Origin: Tyto alba
Taxonomy: Eukaryota; Chordata; Aves; Strigiformes; Tytonidae
NCBI RefSeq assembly: GCF_018691265.1
Contig: NW_024881316.1
Coordinates: forward strand, 11,888,819-11,952,818
DNA: 64,000 nt
Reading direction: 5' to 3'
The notes under the pieces were generated by a model, which saw nothing but the letters and a program-made list of their open reading frames with translations, was not told where the DNA came from and ran no database searches. Positions 39,501 to 52,300 of the stretch are shown here, one piece after another (the first letter of the stretch is position 1; every line of letters starts with the position of its first letter). The position numbers were made by a program, and so were the translations under genes.

Positions 39501-42500
39501 CTGTGCGTTTTGACTGAGTAAAAGAAAAAGAAATGTTGTGACCAATGTTTTTGTTCATTATAACTGGTTTGAATGCTTAACTGACTGAACTGACTAAAAT
39601 ACAGTATTGGCATGATCTCTTACGAATGTATTTTTAATAAAGGACTACAATTCCTGTCGGATGGGAGAATGCTGTGCTAGTGTAAGCACCTTCAAGTTGC
39701 TGTAATTAGATTTAAACAAGGGCTTCATTGCTTGAACTCTAGCTGTGTGTACCTTTATAGCAGTGTAAGTAAACCAGCCTTTTTTGCAGCTGGATTGAAA
39801 TTAATTCTTTTGTGCCTAATTCTGCGAATAACAGGGTATTTATTTATTTCTAAAGATGGAACACTGAGATATTTGAATTTAATTATGCATTTATTTTAAT
39901 AGGCAAAATTGCAATACTTATGAAGGTATTACCTGGCTGCAAGGAGAAAGTACCATAGTTGTGGAAGTATTAGTAGTTCATTAAATCTGCACTAGTAGCA
40001 AAAACACTTTGTAGAGCTTTCCTCTCCTGGATAAAGAATGTTTCTGTGCAGGTCTCTTGAGAAATTCCCTGACTTGTAAATACTTGAGACTGTTGAAGAT
40101 TAATTCTCAAACATGTGTTGCCAGGCTTTGAGTTTTTGTTTGTTTGTTGTTTTTTTTAATATATTTACAGGTTTAAACTTGAGCATAACATAGTAGTGAA
40201 ATGATTTTCATCTAATTTGTTGAGTTTCTTTAGTGGTACTTTTGTATTGTGTTTTCTGCAGGACACTGTCAACCATTTGCTGCTGATCTTCATTGATGAT
40301 AGTCCAGTGAGTACGGACAAAGTTAAAACAGTAAACTTGTTCACTCATTAAGGAAGCTTTCTTACCTGACTGTCTCTTGTTATTTTTTTTTTTTCTACAG
40401 CCTGAGAAAGCCACTGAGCCTACTTCTTCATTGGTTCCATTCCTTCAGAAATTTGCAGAACCAAGAAATAAAAAGCTGTCTGTAAGCAAAGGCAACGTTT
40501 ATTTCATTTCCTGTTTTGAACAAGTGTTTTACTTTACCTGCTGTTTTTGTTCTACAACTTTGTGTTATTTATGTACTCACTAAAAGTCTGAAAATTGGCT
40601 GACTGCATTTTTAACCTACTAAGGTCCTGAAACTGGAGCTGAAGGAGATCAGAGATCAGCAAGACCTTTTATTTCGGTTTATGAACTTCCTGAAACAGGA
40701 AGGGGCAGTCCATGTGCTGCAGTTCTGCCTGACTGTAGGTAAGACTGCATGTATGTGCTGAGGCTTATTTGATGATCTCTAAAAGCTTTAAGCATTTGCG
40801 CATTGAAGTGAATATTCAGTCTCAGAACTAGGCAGCATTGTTAAGCAAGAGATTACCTTTCAGGATCTGTGTTCACTTACTTCAATGTGTCCTGATTCTT
40901 GAATGCTAATCTTGGCAATGTTGGTGTGGACCGTAGGTCTTATTTGTATTTTTGTTTCTTGATAAAGGTTGGACATTTAAAAATAGAATATTCTTGTAAG
41001 AAAAAAGTTCTGGCCACTGATACAACGTACAGCTGCCTTTTTTAATATGTAGTTACTAAAGTACATCATGAAAAGCTTCTCATGTTCTTTTAGCTTTAAA
41101 ATTTTGATTTCTGTAAAGAACAGAAATATAACAGGGACATTAAAGGTGTTGAAACCTTCTATTCAGGAACCTGTACCTTGGTTATGAAGTGTGCCTTTGG
41201 GTTTACCATTATACAGGTGTTGTTTGAAAAGCCTTGTACTTTCTGGTGATAAGGTTTTATGTGAAGTTTCTTGTAAGTTAGAGTGTTTTATTTCAAGTTT
41301 TCTGGTCAACTAGTTGTTAGTTACTGGCTTACCAGAATAATGCTTTTTTCTGTTGTTTTTTTGTCTCTAGTAAACAAGTATTTCCATGTGGCATAGGAAA
41401 TAATGGGTGTGTGTTCATATCCCAAGCCCATGTGTACATCAGGAAGGTGTGAAATTACATTAGACAGACTTAATTTCAAAATACTGCAGGAATAATTGAT
41501 CACTACACAAGAGAAATGTAAATAATCTCCACGCATGCAGCTTCTTATGTGCTTATAATCCTTCCAAACGTTGGCTTTTTGTCAGAAAAACTCTTCTCCT
41601 CACCAAAAAAAACAGCAAAGCAATTACCTTTGCAGTGCTGGTGGTACCTGCAGGCGGGTTCTAAGCTGACCTTCCTAGAGCTCTCTAGAGCTGTTTCTTC
41701 TAGCAGTGGCTATTGCCCATGATCAATCTTTTTTTTGGAGAAGGGGGGGGCCATCATTTTTTTTTCTTCTAAACTTCTCTTGCATTCTTATAGGTGGCAA
41801 ATTTATGTTAGCTTATAAAAAAATGAGATGTAGGTCTTTCATGTTATGCTGTCCCAAACTGTCTTCTGTAAGTGGTTCTTCACTTGATAGAAATATTTTG
41901 GATAAGAAGCTCTTACTGAGGAAAATAAACCAAAAAAAACCCCATAAGGGTGTTGGCAGACTTTCTCTGAAGAAGTTTGGTTTTGTCTGTTAATTGAAAA
42001 ATGAAGCAAATGCTACCTTATTTCCCCTTCTTTCTGGCCAGTAGTCATGCTGTTAACAGGATGGGCCTATAATTCAAGTAGGATTGCACAATAATTGTGC
42101 TGAATAGAATTGTTATTTTGTCAGTGGAAGTTCTTTCTGAAGTTAGTCTGATATTAAAAATATTATTGAAAATACTATGGTTGGGTTTTAGGAATGAAAA
42201 AGCAGCAGATTAGACAGATGACTGGTATAAAGGGCTGTTTGGGCTCTGTGTGTGTTTAGTATGAACTGGAAGTCATGCTAAAAGAAAACTACAATTTACA
42301 GTGTGGTAATTTAGGAAGAAATAAAAATCGTTCTTCTGATTCATTCATCTGCCAGGAGCAACTTCATGGATTTATCCTTACTGTGATAAGGAATAATTAG
42401 TTTTAATAGCAATATATTTTTAGTAATAATTTTATGAACAAGTCTGAATTATAGTTAATAAGGCGGCAGCTGCCTTATTACCTGAGATTTCGAGATGTCT

Positions 42501-45500
42501 TCCATTTCTATTAATTTTAAAGTTTTAAAAATTACTGTATCTTCTGGAAAATGAGTTGATGTTATAGATTGCTTTAAGATGCTGTTTGTTTTCAGAGTTG
42601 ATCAACAAATACATTTTCTTTCCTTCACTTCTCAGAAGAATTTAATGACCGAATTTTGCGACCAGAACTAACAGATACGGAAAAGATGTCTCTTCATGAG
42701 GAAGTACAGAAAATTTACAAAACTTATTGCTTGGATGAAAGCATTGACAAAATTAGATTTGACCCTTTTATTGTGGAAGAGATTCAAAGAAGTAAGTTTG
42801 AATTTGAAAGGAATAATTTACACTGGAATTTAAACAGTATTGAAGACTAATCTAAATATGATCAATCTTTACTTTTGTTATAGTTTTAAAAATTGCTACA
42901 TCCTTGCTATATTGTGTGTAAGCCTTGGTTTGTCAGTTTATTTCTATTTTCTATTTGTCAGACTTACAGTAGCTTGCAAAGCAATGACAAACTCGGACCA
43001 GAAAAAAAAACAACAAACTTTTATATGCCCATATATATATTTATAATTTTTTTTTATAGTTGCTGAAGGTCCTTATATGGATGTTGTGAAACTTCAAACT
43101 ATGAGGTGTCTTTTTGAAGCTTATGAGCATGTACTCTCTCTCCTTGAGAACGTTTTTACTCCGATGTTCTGTCACAGTGATGAGGTAAGCGTGAAAGGTG
43201 AAGAATAGTCTTAAAGCAAGATTGTATTTTTTTAGGATGCACATGACTGTTGTAAATTGGGTATGTGTAACTGAAAAATATGTCTTTGTTTCCCACTTTA
43301 GTTAGCATGCCAGAGCTGGGACCAATCTCAATAAGAAAATTTGAATTTATTCTAGTTCAGCATAACATCAGCAGAATAAAAAAAAAAAAAAATCCCTCTT
43401 CATTTTTTGGTGTTTCAATTTGTATATCACTGCTATTGCAAATCATCTCCAACCCTTCTTTTATGATTGCAAATTTGGTGTAAAAGTAATCTGCATGACA
43501 GATGAAGAACGCTACTAAGAATCTCTTTATTTACTTTTTAAACTATGACAGTACTTACAGAAAGATACAAAGGTTGTATTTAGGTACCTTCAACATTACA
43601 CATTCCAGCAGCTAAGAGTCAGGTGTCTGTTTTCAGGAAGTTCATTCAAAGCAATTTACTAGGCATTTAAGATTGTTCTATGATTGGGTTCTGAATGCAA
43701 GTTTAAAAAAAAAAAAAAAAAAAAAATCCCCACACTGGGCTGACAGTTGCGTGAAGCTTTCTAAAAGGAAACACTTGAAATGCAGGGGTGAGTCTGAATT
43801 CTTCTAAAGTTTGTGTGTGTAAATCAGGTTGCATGTTAAGCTTCTCATGTTTATTTGAAGCAGAATATATATTGACTTGTCCTGGGAATTGGTATTTGCC
43901 TTACTTGGTGTTAATCTTAAAAAAACATGCTTCTAAAAATGGTATTGAAGGTCATCTTCCCTGTAATAGCTATAATGCTTCAAATAGTTAAAGTTTTAAC
44001 AAGGAAGAGACATGGATTTTTGTGCTTTATTTTAGTTTTATTTTCAGTTTGGTTTTCTAATTCCAAGACTATGTAAAGTAAAATAAACAGTCCTGGGAGC
44101 TTGTATTTCAAACTGGTTCTGTCCTTTTCCAGATGAATATTCTAACTCCAAGGTTATGGTCAGCTTGCCTTTTATTTCTGTTCTTGTTTCCTGAATTCTG
44201 CAATGTTGTTGCATAGTAGCCTTTACCTTGGTTAGCCCAGTGTCTTCTTTGATACCTTATTTATCTGTTGTAGTACTTCAGACACCTTTTAAGAGGAGCA
44301 GAGTCACCAACACGCAATTCAAAGTTTAACAGGTAGGTATGGTAGAATATTGAAATGGTTTTCTTTGTTTTTTAGCTAAAAGCGTCAAAATAGTAAGCCA
44401 TAGGAATTTTGCTACTGCCTGTTGATAATTTGACTAAATTTTTAGCTCTACTATTTTTTTTTAAATGGAGAAATTACATACTAAAGGAGCAAGCAATGTT
44501 ATACAAGACATATCTTTGTTTTGAAGTCTTTTACATTAAAGAATTTAAAATGTGACTTAGAACTCAACATTTGACAAGGGGGAAGGGGAAAATAAATGTA
44601 CACTGAGAATAAGATAACATGGGAATAAAGTGGTGATTTAATTGACTATGTATATAAAATACCATTTTGTTGGTGCAAAGCTGGGGTGGTCTTAGATTTC
44701 AGGTCTTAAAGGGATAGGTACAGTGTCCCCTGTGTCTAACCAACCTGGTAATTCAGTGGGAATCTCCTCATGCATCCAGGAGGATTTGCCATTTCTCCTA
44801 GGTCAAATGTGTTTTCTGTCCCCCAACTCTCCCCATTCATTGCAGAAATGTATCCCAGAAACAAGGCTTCTGATGCTATATATTTACAGATCACCTTCAC
44901 GCTGCTTAGGGCCTATGGAGAAGGATAAGAGCATCTCCTGTGTTATGGGTGGGTGATCTTCCAGTGTGGAGCTGGGTTGAGGAAACTTGAGGTCTCATCA
45001 TTTCTTGTCTGCCATTTTATGCTCAATGTCTCAGTCATAGGCTAGCCCAACCGAATTGCTCATGTGGTCTAGACCAATTAAGGAAATCTTCAGTGAGACA
45101 GTCTTAAATTCGGATAGACTTTCTTTCTTGGTATGAAATAAGATCTACTATATTGTAGAAAATGCTAGTGTTTGTCATCTTCGATTACTCTTCTAGAGGA
45201 GTAACAGCAATTTTTTATATTTTTTTCCCCGCTTTCATCAGAGATACACCTAGCAGCAGCCCTCTTGCTTTGCAGCCTACTATGAGGTGTATTATTATCA
45301 TGAGATCCCTTTCTCCCCTGCTAATGTTCTTCAAACACTGCATGATTGTTCTCTTTAACGTATCTCCACTGGTGACGCCTATTATGCAGTCTTTACAGTT
45401 CTGGTAGATCCAGGACTCAAGCTTTGATGCAGTGCTTTCTCAGATTGGTGCTGACAAGCTTCTGTTTCTTAGCAAAGAAGCATGGAAGGCAGCTTGACCA

Positions 45501-48500
45501 AACTGCACTTCTTTCTTCCCTACGTGATACTCCACCAGGAATGGTGACATTAGAACCGCCTTCAGCTTCTGTTGAACGTGGCTACAGGGTTTTATCCAGA
45601 CCTTTAAATCTGCTGCCTGTTATCTTTTCCAAAATTATTAATGCCAAGGGTTGAAAGTATCCTGTCATATACTCCTTAAAGTATGAAAACATTTAGGTCA
45701 CCTCCTTGGTGCTTTGCTTTCCCAAACAGAAATGTTGAAAATACAGCAGTCTCTACCTGGAGTTTTTGAAATATATCTCTGCCTACAAAACAGGCCAATT
45801 TTGTTTGGGGACTGTTACAACATGTGCCCCTGGAGTTCAAACAGCATCCATAGCATTACTGAAAATGCATCTGGTTTACATTTTAGAACAATTTGAATGC
45901 ACTGAGTATGTATGCTGGTTTATGATACGAGAAACTGTACGTTCCTGAAGTGGTGCCTCAGTGATTGCTTCTATGAAACAAAGGTCCTATCTGCAAGTAG
46001 TTTGCCTGTTGCTTTGGAGTTTCCCTCTTCAGAATCTGGTACAGACAGTTGCTGCCAAGGAAAAAGATTAAAAAAAGTTACTTATGAAATTATTCCAGAT
46101 GTTATCTGTGTGCACATACCTTGTCCTGCCTTCTCTCCCTTATTCTAGCATTAGTTTCAGTTGAGAAATTATATGCAAATATATATTGAGAGAAATTATA
46201 TGCAAATAGATGAATTTTCTTTGCCATATCTTTGATGCTTTGCTAGGAGTACTGTGTGTGTATTCCATAGGTACTGTTGGTTAAAAGGTCAGATCAAGTA
46301 GTAGATATGAAATCCCAGTGGAATGTACATGTGGGTAATGTGTTGAAAGATTTCACTTATTGTAAGACAAGAAAATTATAGAGTGGTTTCTAGAAAATAT
46401 AAATGGGAGAGTAGGAAGAAGTGCCTATCAGTGTGTAATTCCTGGTTTGAATCACTTCTTTGAACTGTACAAAATAATCATAGCTTTTTGTGTACAGATA
46501 GGACAAATAATGTGCTATGAAAACTGTTAAGGTAATAGATGAGAAGTCCCAAGTATTTCTGGAGTGTCAAGAAGTTACATTGAGGATATTATGATAACTT
46601 AATACAACCAGCTATCCTTGTCAACAGTTTAACTCCATTACTGATGTTTTACATCTGACATTTAATGTGTGGCCAATGAGAAATGATGTTTTAAGTTTCA
46701 ATTCTGGCAATTTAATTTTGGGTGTGTGGAGGAGAGGATGTTCCAAGAGAGAATTCCCTCTCACTCTCTTATTTATGCGTTTATAATACATTATTACATT
46801 ACTTAAGGGTATTCTGTGTTGAAAGTCTGACAAGAAAAGAAAAGCCACTATGTGGTAAAAAATCCCAGATTTCTGGATACCTGTTACATCTGCCTTGATT
46901 TTCTAAACACTGTGACCACATATAGAAATAGACACATCCCGATTTCTCATTGGGATAGCAATAAAATGAAAACATTTTTCAAGTAAAGGATGAAATAGAA
47001 AATATAGTAACAGTTTTGGGGAGTGGTTAGAAATAAAACCCACGGAATTAGGTCTATAAATGTTTGTGTGCAATGTGGTTGTTTGGTATCATCAGTTCCA
47101 ACTTAGTAAGATAAATTTCTAGTTTCACAGTTAACATGAATAAAGATGGTGTAAAATGCCTTAGAATCAGTTCCTCTCGTGAAACAGAATCTAAAATTTG
47201 AATATTTTAATCCCATATCAGTTCAGAATTCAGTGGCTCCAGTGAATTAAAATAATGTGTGTGCTTACTGTGTTTATGGTTAATACATTTAAGCATCTGG
47301 GTTGGAATTACTGAGTTGATGGCAGAGGCATTGGTTCCATGTGCCAGGTTATGTAGAATATCAAAAATACATGCTAGTTCTTAAAATCGGTCAAATAATA
47401 ATAAAAGAAATATATTTGAATAGTGGTTTTTAGTATATCAGAGGGACGGCGGGAAGAGGATGTGGTGTTATTGCATAAAATAGGTCCACAGCCTTTTCTT
47501 TGTATTGGCCAAATGAACCAGATTACTACATGATCTCTGAACACAGGTTATAGAAAGAGTTAGCTGCCTGTTTGGCACTACAGGTAACTTGAAGAATGAA
47601 AGTTGTTCCCTAAATCGGTAGCCGCTTGTGCCAAATGTCAGTGAATACCTGAAAGTTTCAATAACTGAAGCTTTACATTCAAAGGCCAAGGCTGTGGTGG
47701 TGGAATGTGCAGGTACTGTTCACATTTCACTTTCTCAGGATTTTAGATCAGGAACTCCTAATTGTACCACCACATTTTTTATTAATCTGTAGTGATGGTC
47801 GAAGCCTATTCAGTTTTGTTGGGATAGGTCTGTCAAATTTTTTTTTTTTTTTTTTTGTTGTTTGTTTGTTTGGTGGGTTTTTTTTTGTTGGTGTTTTGTT
47901 TTTCTTTTAACGTTATTTTCTCCTGGGCTCTGAGGTAATTTGTGTGCCTGTTGTTGCAGAAGTAGCCTGAGTTTGGATGACTTCCGGTAAGTGTCTAACA
48001 CTCGATAAATGTTGTGTGTTAGTTACACTGCATCTGTCATGACTGCATCACACATCCTTTACAACAGCGATTAACTGTCCATTTTATTTGTAAAAATGTG
48101 AATATCTTCTCTGGACTAAACTGCATTTCTCTTCACAATAAGCTTTACTCCCTATGTCCGCTTCAGAAGTGTTTAGAAATTGCTTAATTACTAATTTCAC
48201 AGGTTTGAAATATATTTTGTTTGTTGTTATCGATTTGTCTGTTGTTATTAGTTTTTAAATATATTTGCATAACTTGAAGCTTGGTTTGTTTGTTGTTGTT
48301 TTTTGTTTTTTTTTTTTTTTTTTTTTGGCCTGTGACTGCTAGCAGCTCCAACATTTCCTTTACTCCATGTCACATCTCCAGATTCTGTTTGAGGTTTTAT
48401 CCACTTAACTGCTTGTTTATCTTGCACAGCTGTGTCCAGGATGATCGTTGCCTAACATTGCATGCAAATACAACCATTTTATGGAATATTCTCAAAACCA

Positions 48501-49275
48501 GCAATTCCCTAAATTAGTTCTCTTTGCAGCTTTTCTTGTGACTGTTACAGGTTTGGTTACAACAAATGTTAGTTTTTATAATTTGCTCTACGTAGCCTGT
48601 GATCACTCATTAATGCCTTAACAGCTATCCAGTGTTGTTTTCTCATTATTCGTGCCTATTTAAATACATGCTATCCAAACTCAGAAAACAGTTTTTTCTG
48701 TTATGAGCTTTTCCTTAGAATTTGTCAGAGCATCAGTATTTCATATATTATTCATACCATTCTTGAGGGAACGTTATCAACTTAATTTTACAGGTTAGAA
48801 ATCAAGGTGTATATATAGACACTTTTTTATGTGCCAGTTCAGTGTATTGAGCTATAACTTGCTGGTGTTGAGCAATAAGAAGTGCTTGAGATATAAGTGG
48901 AGTTCATTGATTTTTAGGTGCAGCTCTATGCACTCAGCATTTCTCCTAATTGGGTGTCGGGGTTTTAGTCAGACAAAAGAAGATGGTACTCTGACTTCAC
49001 ATGCATGTAAATATCTAGCTTGTCTGGTACTTCTTGACCCACGGAGATTCACAGCAGCATTCTTCAGCAGCATAGCCCTGGCTGGTAACTTTTGAAGATC
49101 TGCTCAGTGCACTGAATGAGGCAGGGATCCTGTGGGAAAATTACTTTGCAACCATCCACGATTAAAGAATGCCACAGTGCATAGCAGCACTGATACAGTC
49201 TTTGGTCTGCAATTCCCAGCTATAGAGTGAACAACAGTTGTAATTTTTTGTTATGTATGTGTGACTTCTGGAGCT

Positions 49276-49308
<33 letters not shown>

Positions 49309-52300
49309 TCTTCCAACTTCTTGTCATCACATCATTCATCAGGCATGTTGGAACCTGCAGACTCTCCCCTCAGGTCCCTGCCAAGAAACTATAGAATGAC
49401 GGTCTAATAATGCTGTTACATGGATCAGCACTAGAGGGAGTGGGATACTTTTCCCAGTGAGTTTCATATATGTGTTTGTTGACCATAACAGAGTTGAGTC
49501 TTTAAAGACAGTTTCTGTTCTAAACTGGCCACCTCCTCTCCTCTTTCTTCCTTCATGCCTTGATCTTGACCATATCCTAGTCCCATCTCTTTGCTTCTAC
49601 CTAGCCTCAGGTTCTTTCTCCTATTTTTACTTAGCAGTGAATCTATCAGATTTTCATCCCGATACCTGGGGTTTTTGTATATTTTTATTTTATTCTTGCT
49701 CAGCTTCTTCAAAATTTTGACCATCCTGTTGTCCGTCCATCTCAGTTAATGTACACAGATTTCTTTTTCCATACTCATCTAATCGGGTGTGTACTCCGCA
49801 TGCTTGCTCAAGGATTCTTGCCAAACCAGTCCATTGTTCCCTCCATGCGTTGTCCACCATGTGTCTGTGTACCCCCTTATTCACCAGTTTGTGTTCTGAA
49901 TTTGTGTCTCTTCCTGTGAAGAGGATCCCATCCTAGTTTGTTACTTTAGCCCTGTTCCAGTTCTGTGATTGCTCTGTACTCGTCAGGTGTCATCTCTGGG
50001 CTCAGTGTGAGGGCAGGAAGGGGTGGTTCCACTCTATCAGGTCGAGTCCTGGCCCCACACAGCTCAGTACTGCTGTTACAGGCAGGGCTGCATTCTGCCT
50101 TCAGCTGGAGCATGATCAGTGCAGGAAAACTTATCTGAGCCTGGAGTGATCTTATCAAATCTTTGAGTTTGTGCAAAGTAATTTTTTTGCTCAAAATCTT
50201 GAGAACTGTACAAGTTTTCACAGGAATGATGAAACTTCGAGACAAGCCAGAGGTCTGAAGTATTAATGTCCTGGAAAAGCTCTTTAGTCTTGTTTGAATA
50301 AGGTTTGTCTTGCTAGCCCAGATTTAAGCTCTTGAACAACATTCAGGTAGGTCCCCAATGTGAGAAAGTTCAGTTCAGCACAATCACATGTAGAAGCAGT
50401 TTAAAAATTGAATAAAATTGTTCAAACATGGATTTAGACTACAAACAGCCAAGCAACCTTACCTTTGGTTGGTAGAGATAAATAAATGCTGCCTGTCTGC
50501 TTTGCAGCTGATAATAATATGAGATAGAAAAAGCAAAAGATTGGGAAAAACAGATTATTTACGCAGTTTTAGTCATGTATACAATCTGGGTAAAATAAAC
50601 AGGAAGATCACTAGTAACACACACATGCATGTTTTGAGTCAGCAGTGGTAAATGGTGGTAAAGATGCTTTTACCTGCTGGTCTCTGCTGTTCTGTTGGTA
50701 CTGCTGTTCAGTAGTTAATAATTTCTTGTTTTAAAGGAAAAAGAACACATAGGATATTTTTTTTTTTTGTCCTCTGAAGTACTAATTGTGCTTTTAATCT
50801 CAGTAATCTGTGAAGTTCTTTTGAGTCTTTGATGCTGTAGTTCACTGTATTGATTTTTAACTCACCTGTCAACTGTATTTGAGTCAACATAAGTAACCTC
50901 AGGCTGATTCCATATTCAACAGAAATATTTTTCTTTCCAGAATTGTGGGTGTTTCTATGTAAGAAATAATCTTTGGTGTCAGGTCTTGTGTAAGGGCATA
51001 TGAATGCTATACAATCTGTTCTGTCAGTAAGGAGTGTACTTTCTGCCCAATTATTTTTTTCCATACCTTGTTGCTTTTTGGATGCATTGTCATAAGTGGC
51101 AAGACTTTAAAAATTCTCCATCTTTCAGTCAGACTGGCTCTTCAAGCCAAGATTCTTCAGTTGCATCTGTTTTCTCTCATGCTCAGTCTTGCTCCTTGTA
51201 CATTCCTTTTGTCTGTCCCTAATGCTTAAAAGCCGAGATCAATCTTGAATCATACATGCTTGTAAAATTCTGGGATGTTTATGTAAGAAAATGCATCTGA
51301 TTTGCCAAGTACTGTAAATGGTGTAGAGTGGATAAATATTTAAATATGAGTACATGGAAAAGGACAGCAATAGTGTAGTGGCCTTCTTGGCGTGCATGTC
51401 TGTAGCAATACCACAGTTTCTGCTGTTAAAACAAAATTGTTTTGCATAGTTAATGTTTTTTTCTATGTCCTGCATTACTGGGATACTGTTATACAAGTAT
51501 TAATGTTTGCTCCTCATTAAGCATATGGGAATCCCATATCTCTTAAAAGTGTAATCAAGAAATTTTGCTGATCAATCAGAGAACGTCTTTGCCGTAAATG
51601 AATTTCAGTGTAAGTGGAATTGTAAATATATTGGCGACTTGTTCATAGAGTGGTTTCCCTTATCTGCAAATGATATGCAACAGCCCACTGACCTGCTGAG
51701 TAACAATATGCCTTGTGTTGTGAACTCTGGCTTCTGTAATCCTAGGACCACACAGAAGAGAGGAGAATCATTTGGAATCAGCAGAATAGGCAACAAAATA
51801 AAAGGTGTATTCAAAAGTTCTGCAATGGAAGGAGCTATGTTGCCTAACTATAACTTAAATGAAGGAGAAGATGACTTTGTGAGTAAAAGCCTTAAATTTG
51901 TCTTTAAGTCCTCGTTGAGTTTTTCTCTTTCCTTATTTGAAGATGTTAAGTTTCTGCCTTTTCTGCTGTTTGTCTTCACTGCAGGGTTTCCATGTGCTGG
52001 CTTCTGATTAAGTTGCCTTGTCTTCCCTGTATTCATTCACTAGCTGAGGCCACATCCCCAGCTAGTGCGCCTCTGAGCTTATTACTTTAGTACAGAGAAG
52101 TACTAAAAGTTAACAGTGTCAGACATTTTTGTAAGCAATTACTTTGTTTCTCTAAAAACTTGCTCCCATTTTATAATTCTGGATAAGGTATGCATAGGAC
52201 TGCGCACATGGCTTTTCATCAGAAGCTTGCCACAAGACCTTAAAACTACAGGTGAAGTAGTGGAGAAATTGCTGTAAGGTTGGTCTGTGATGCAATATTT

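Larger units (their letters stand above)
44333..47959. other. Intron 15
   Basis: 3627 nt. It holds a cluster of protein-like ORFs in several + frames (about 45162-46148), two spaced octamer motifs (46173-46207) and a long T/GT-rich tract (47838-47908) just before exon 16. No known repeat family recognised. Confidence 0.8.
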
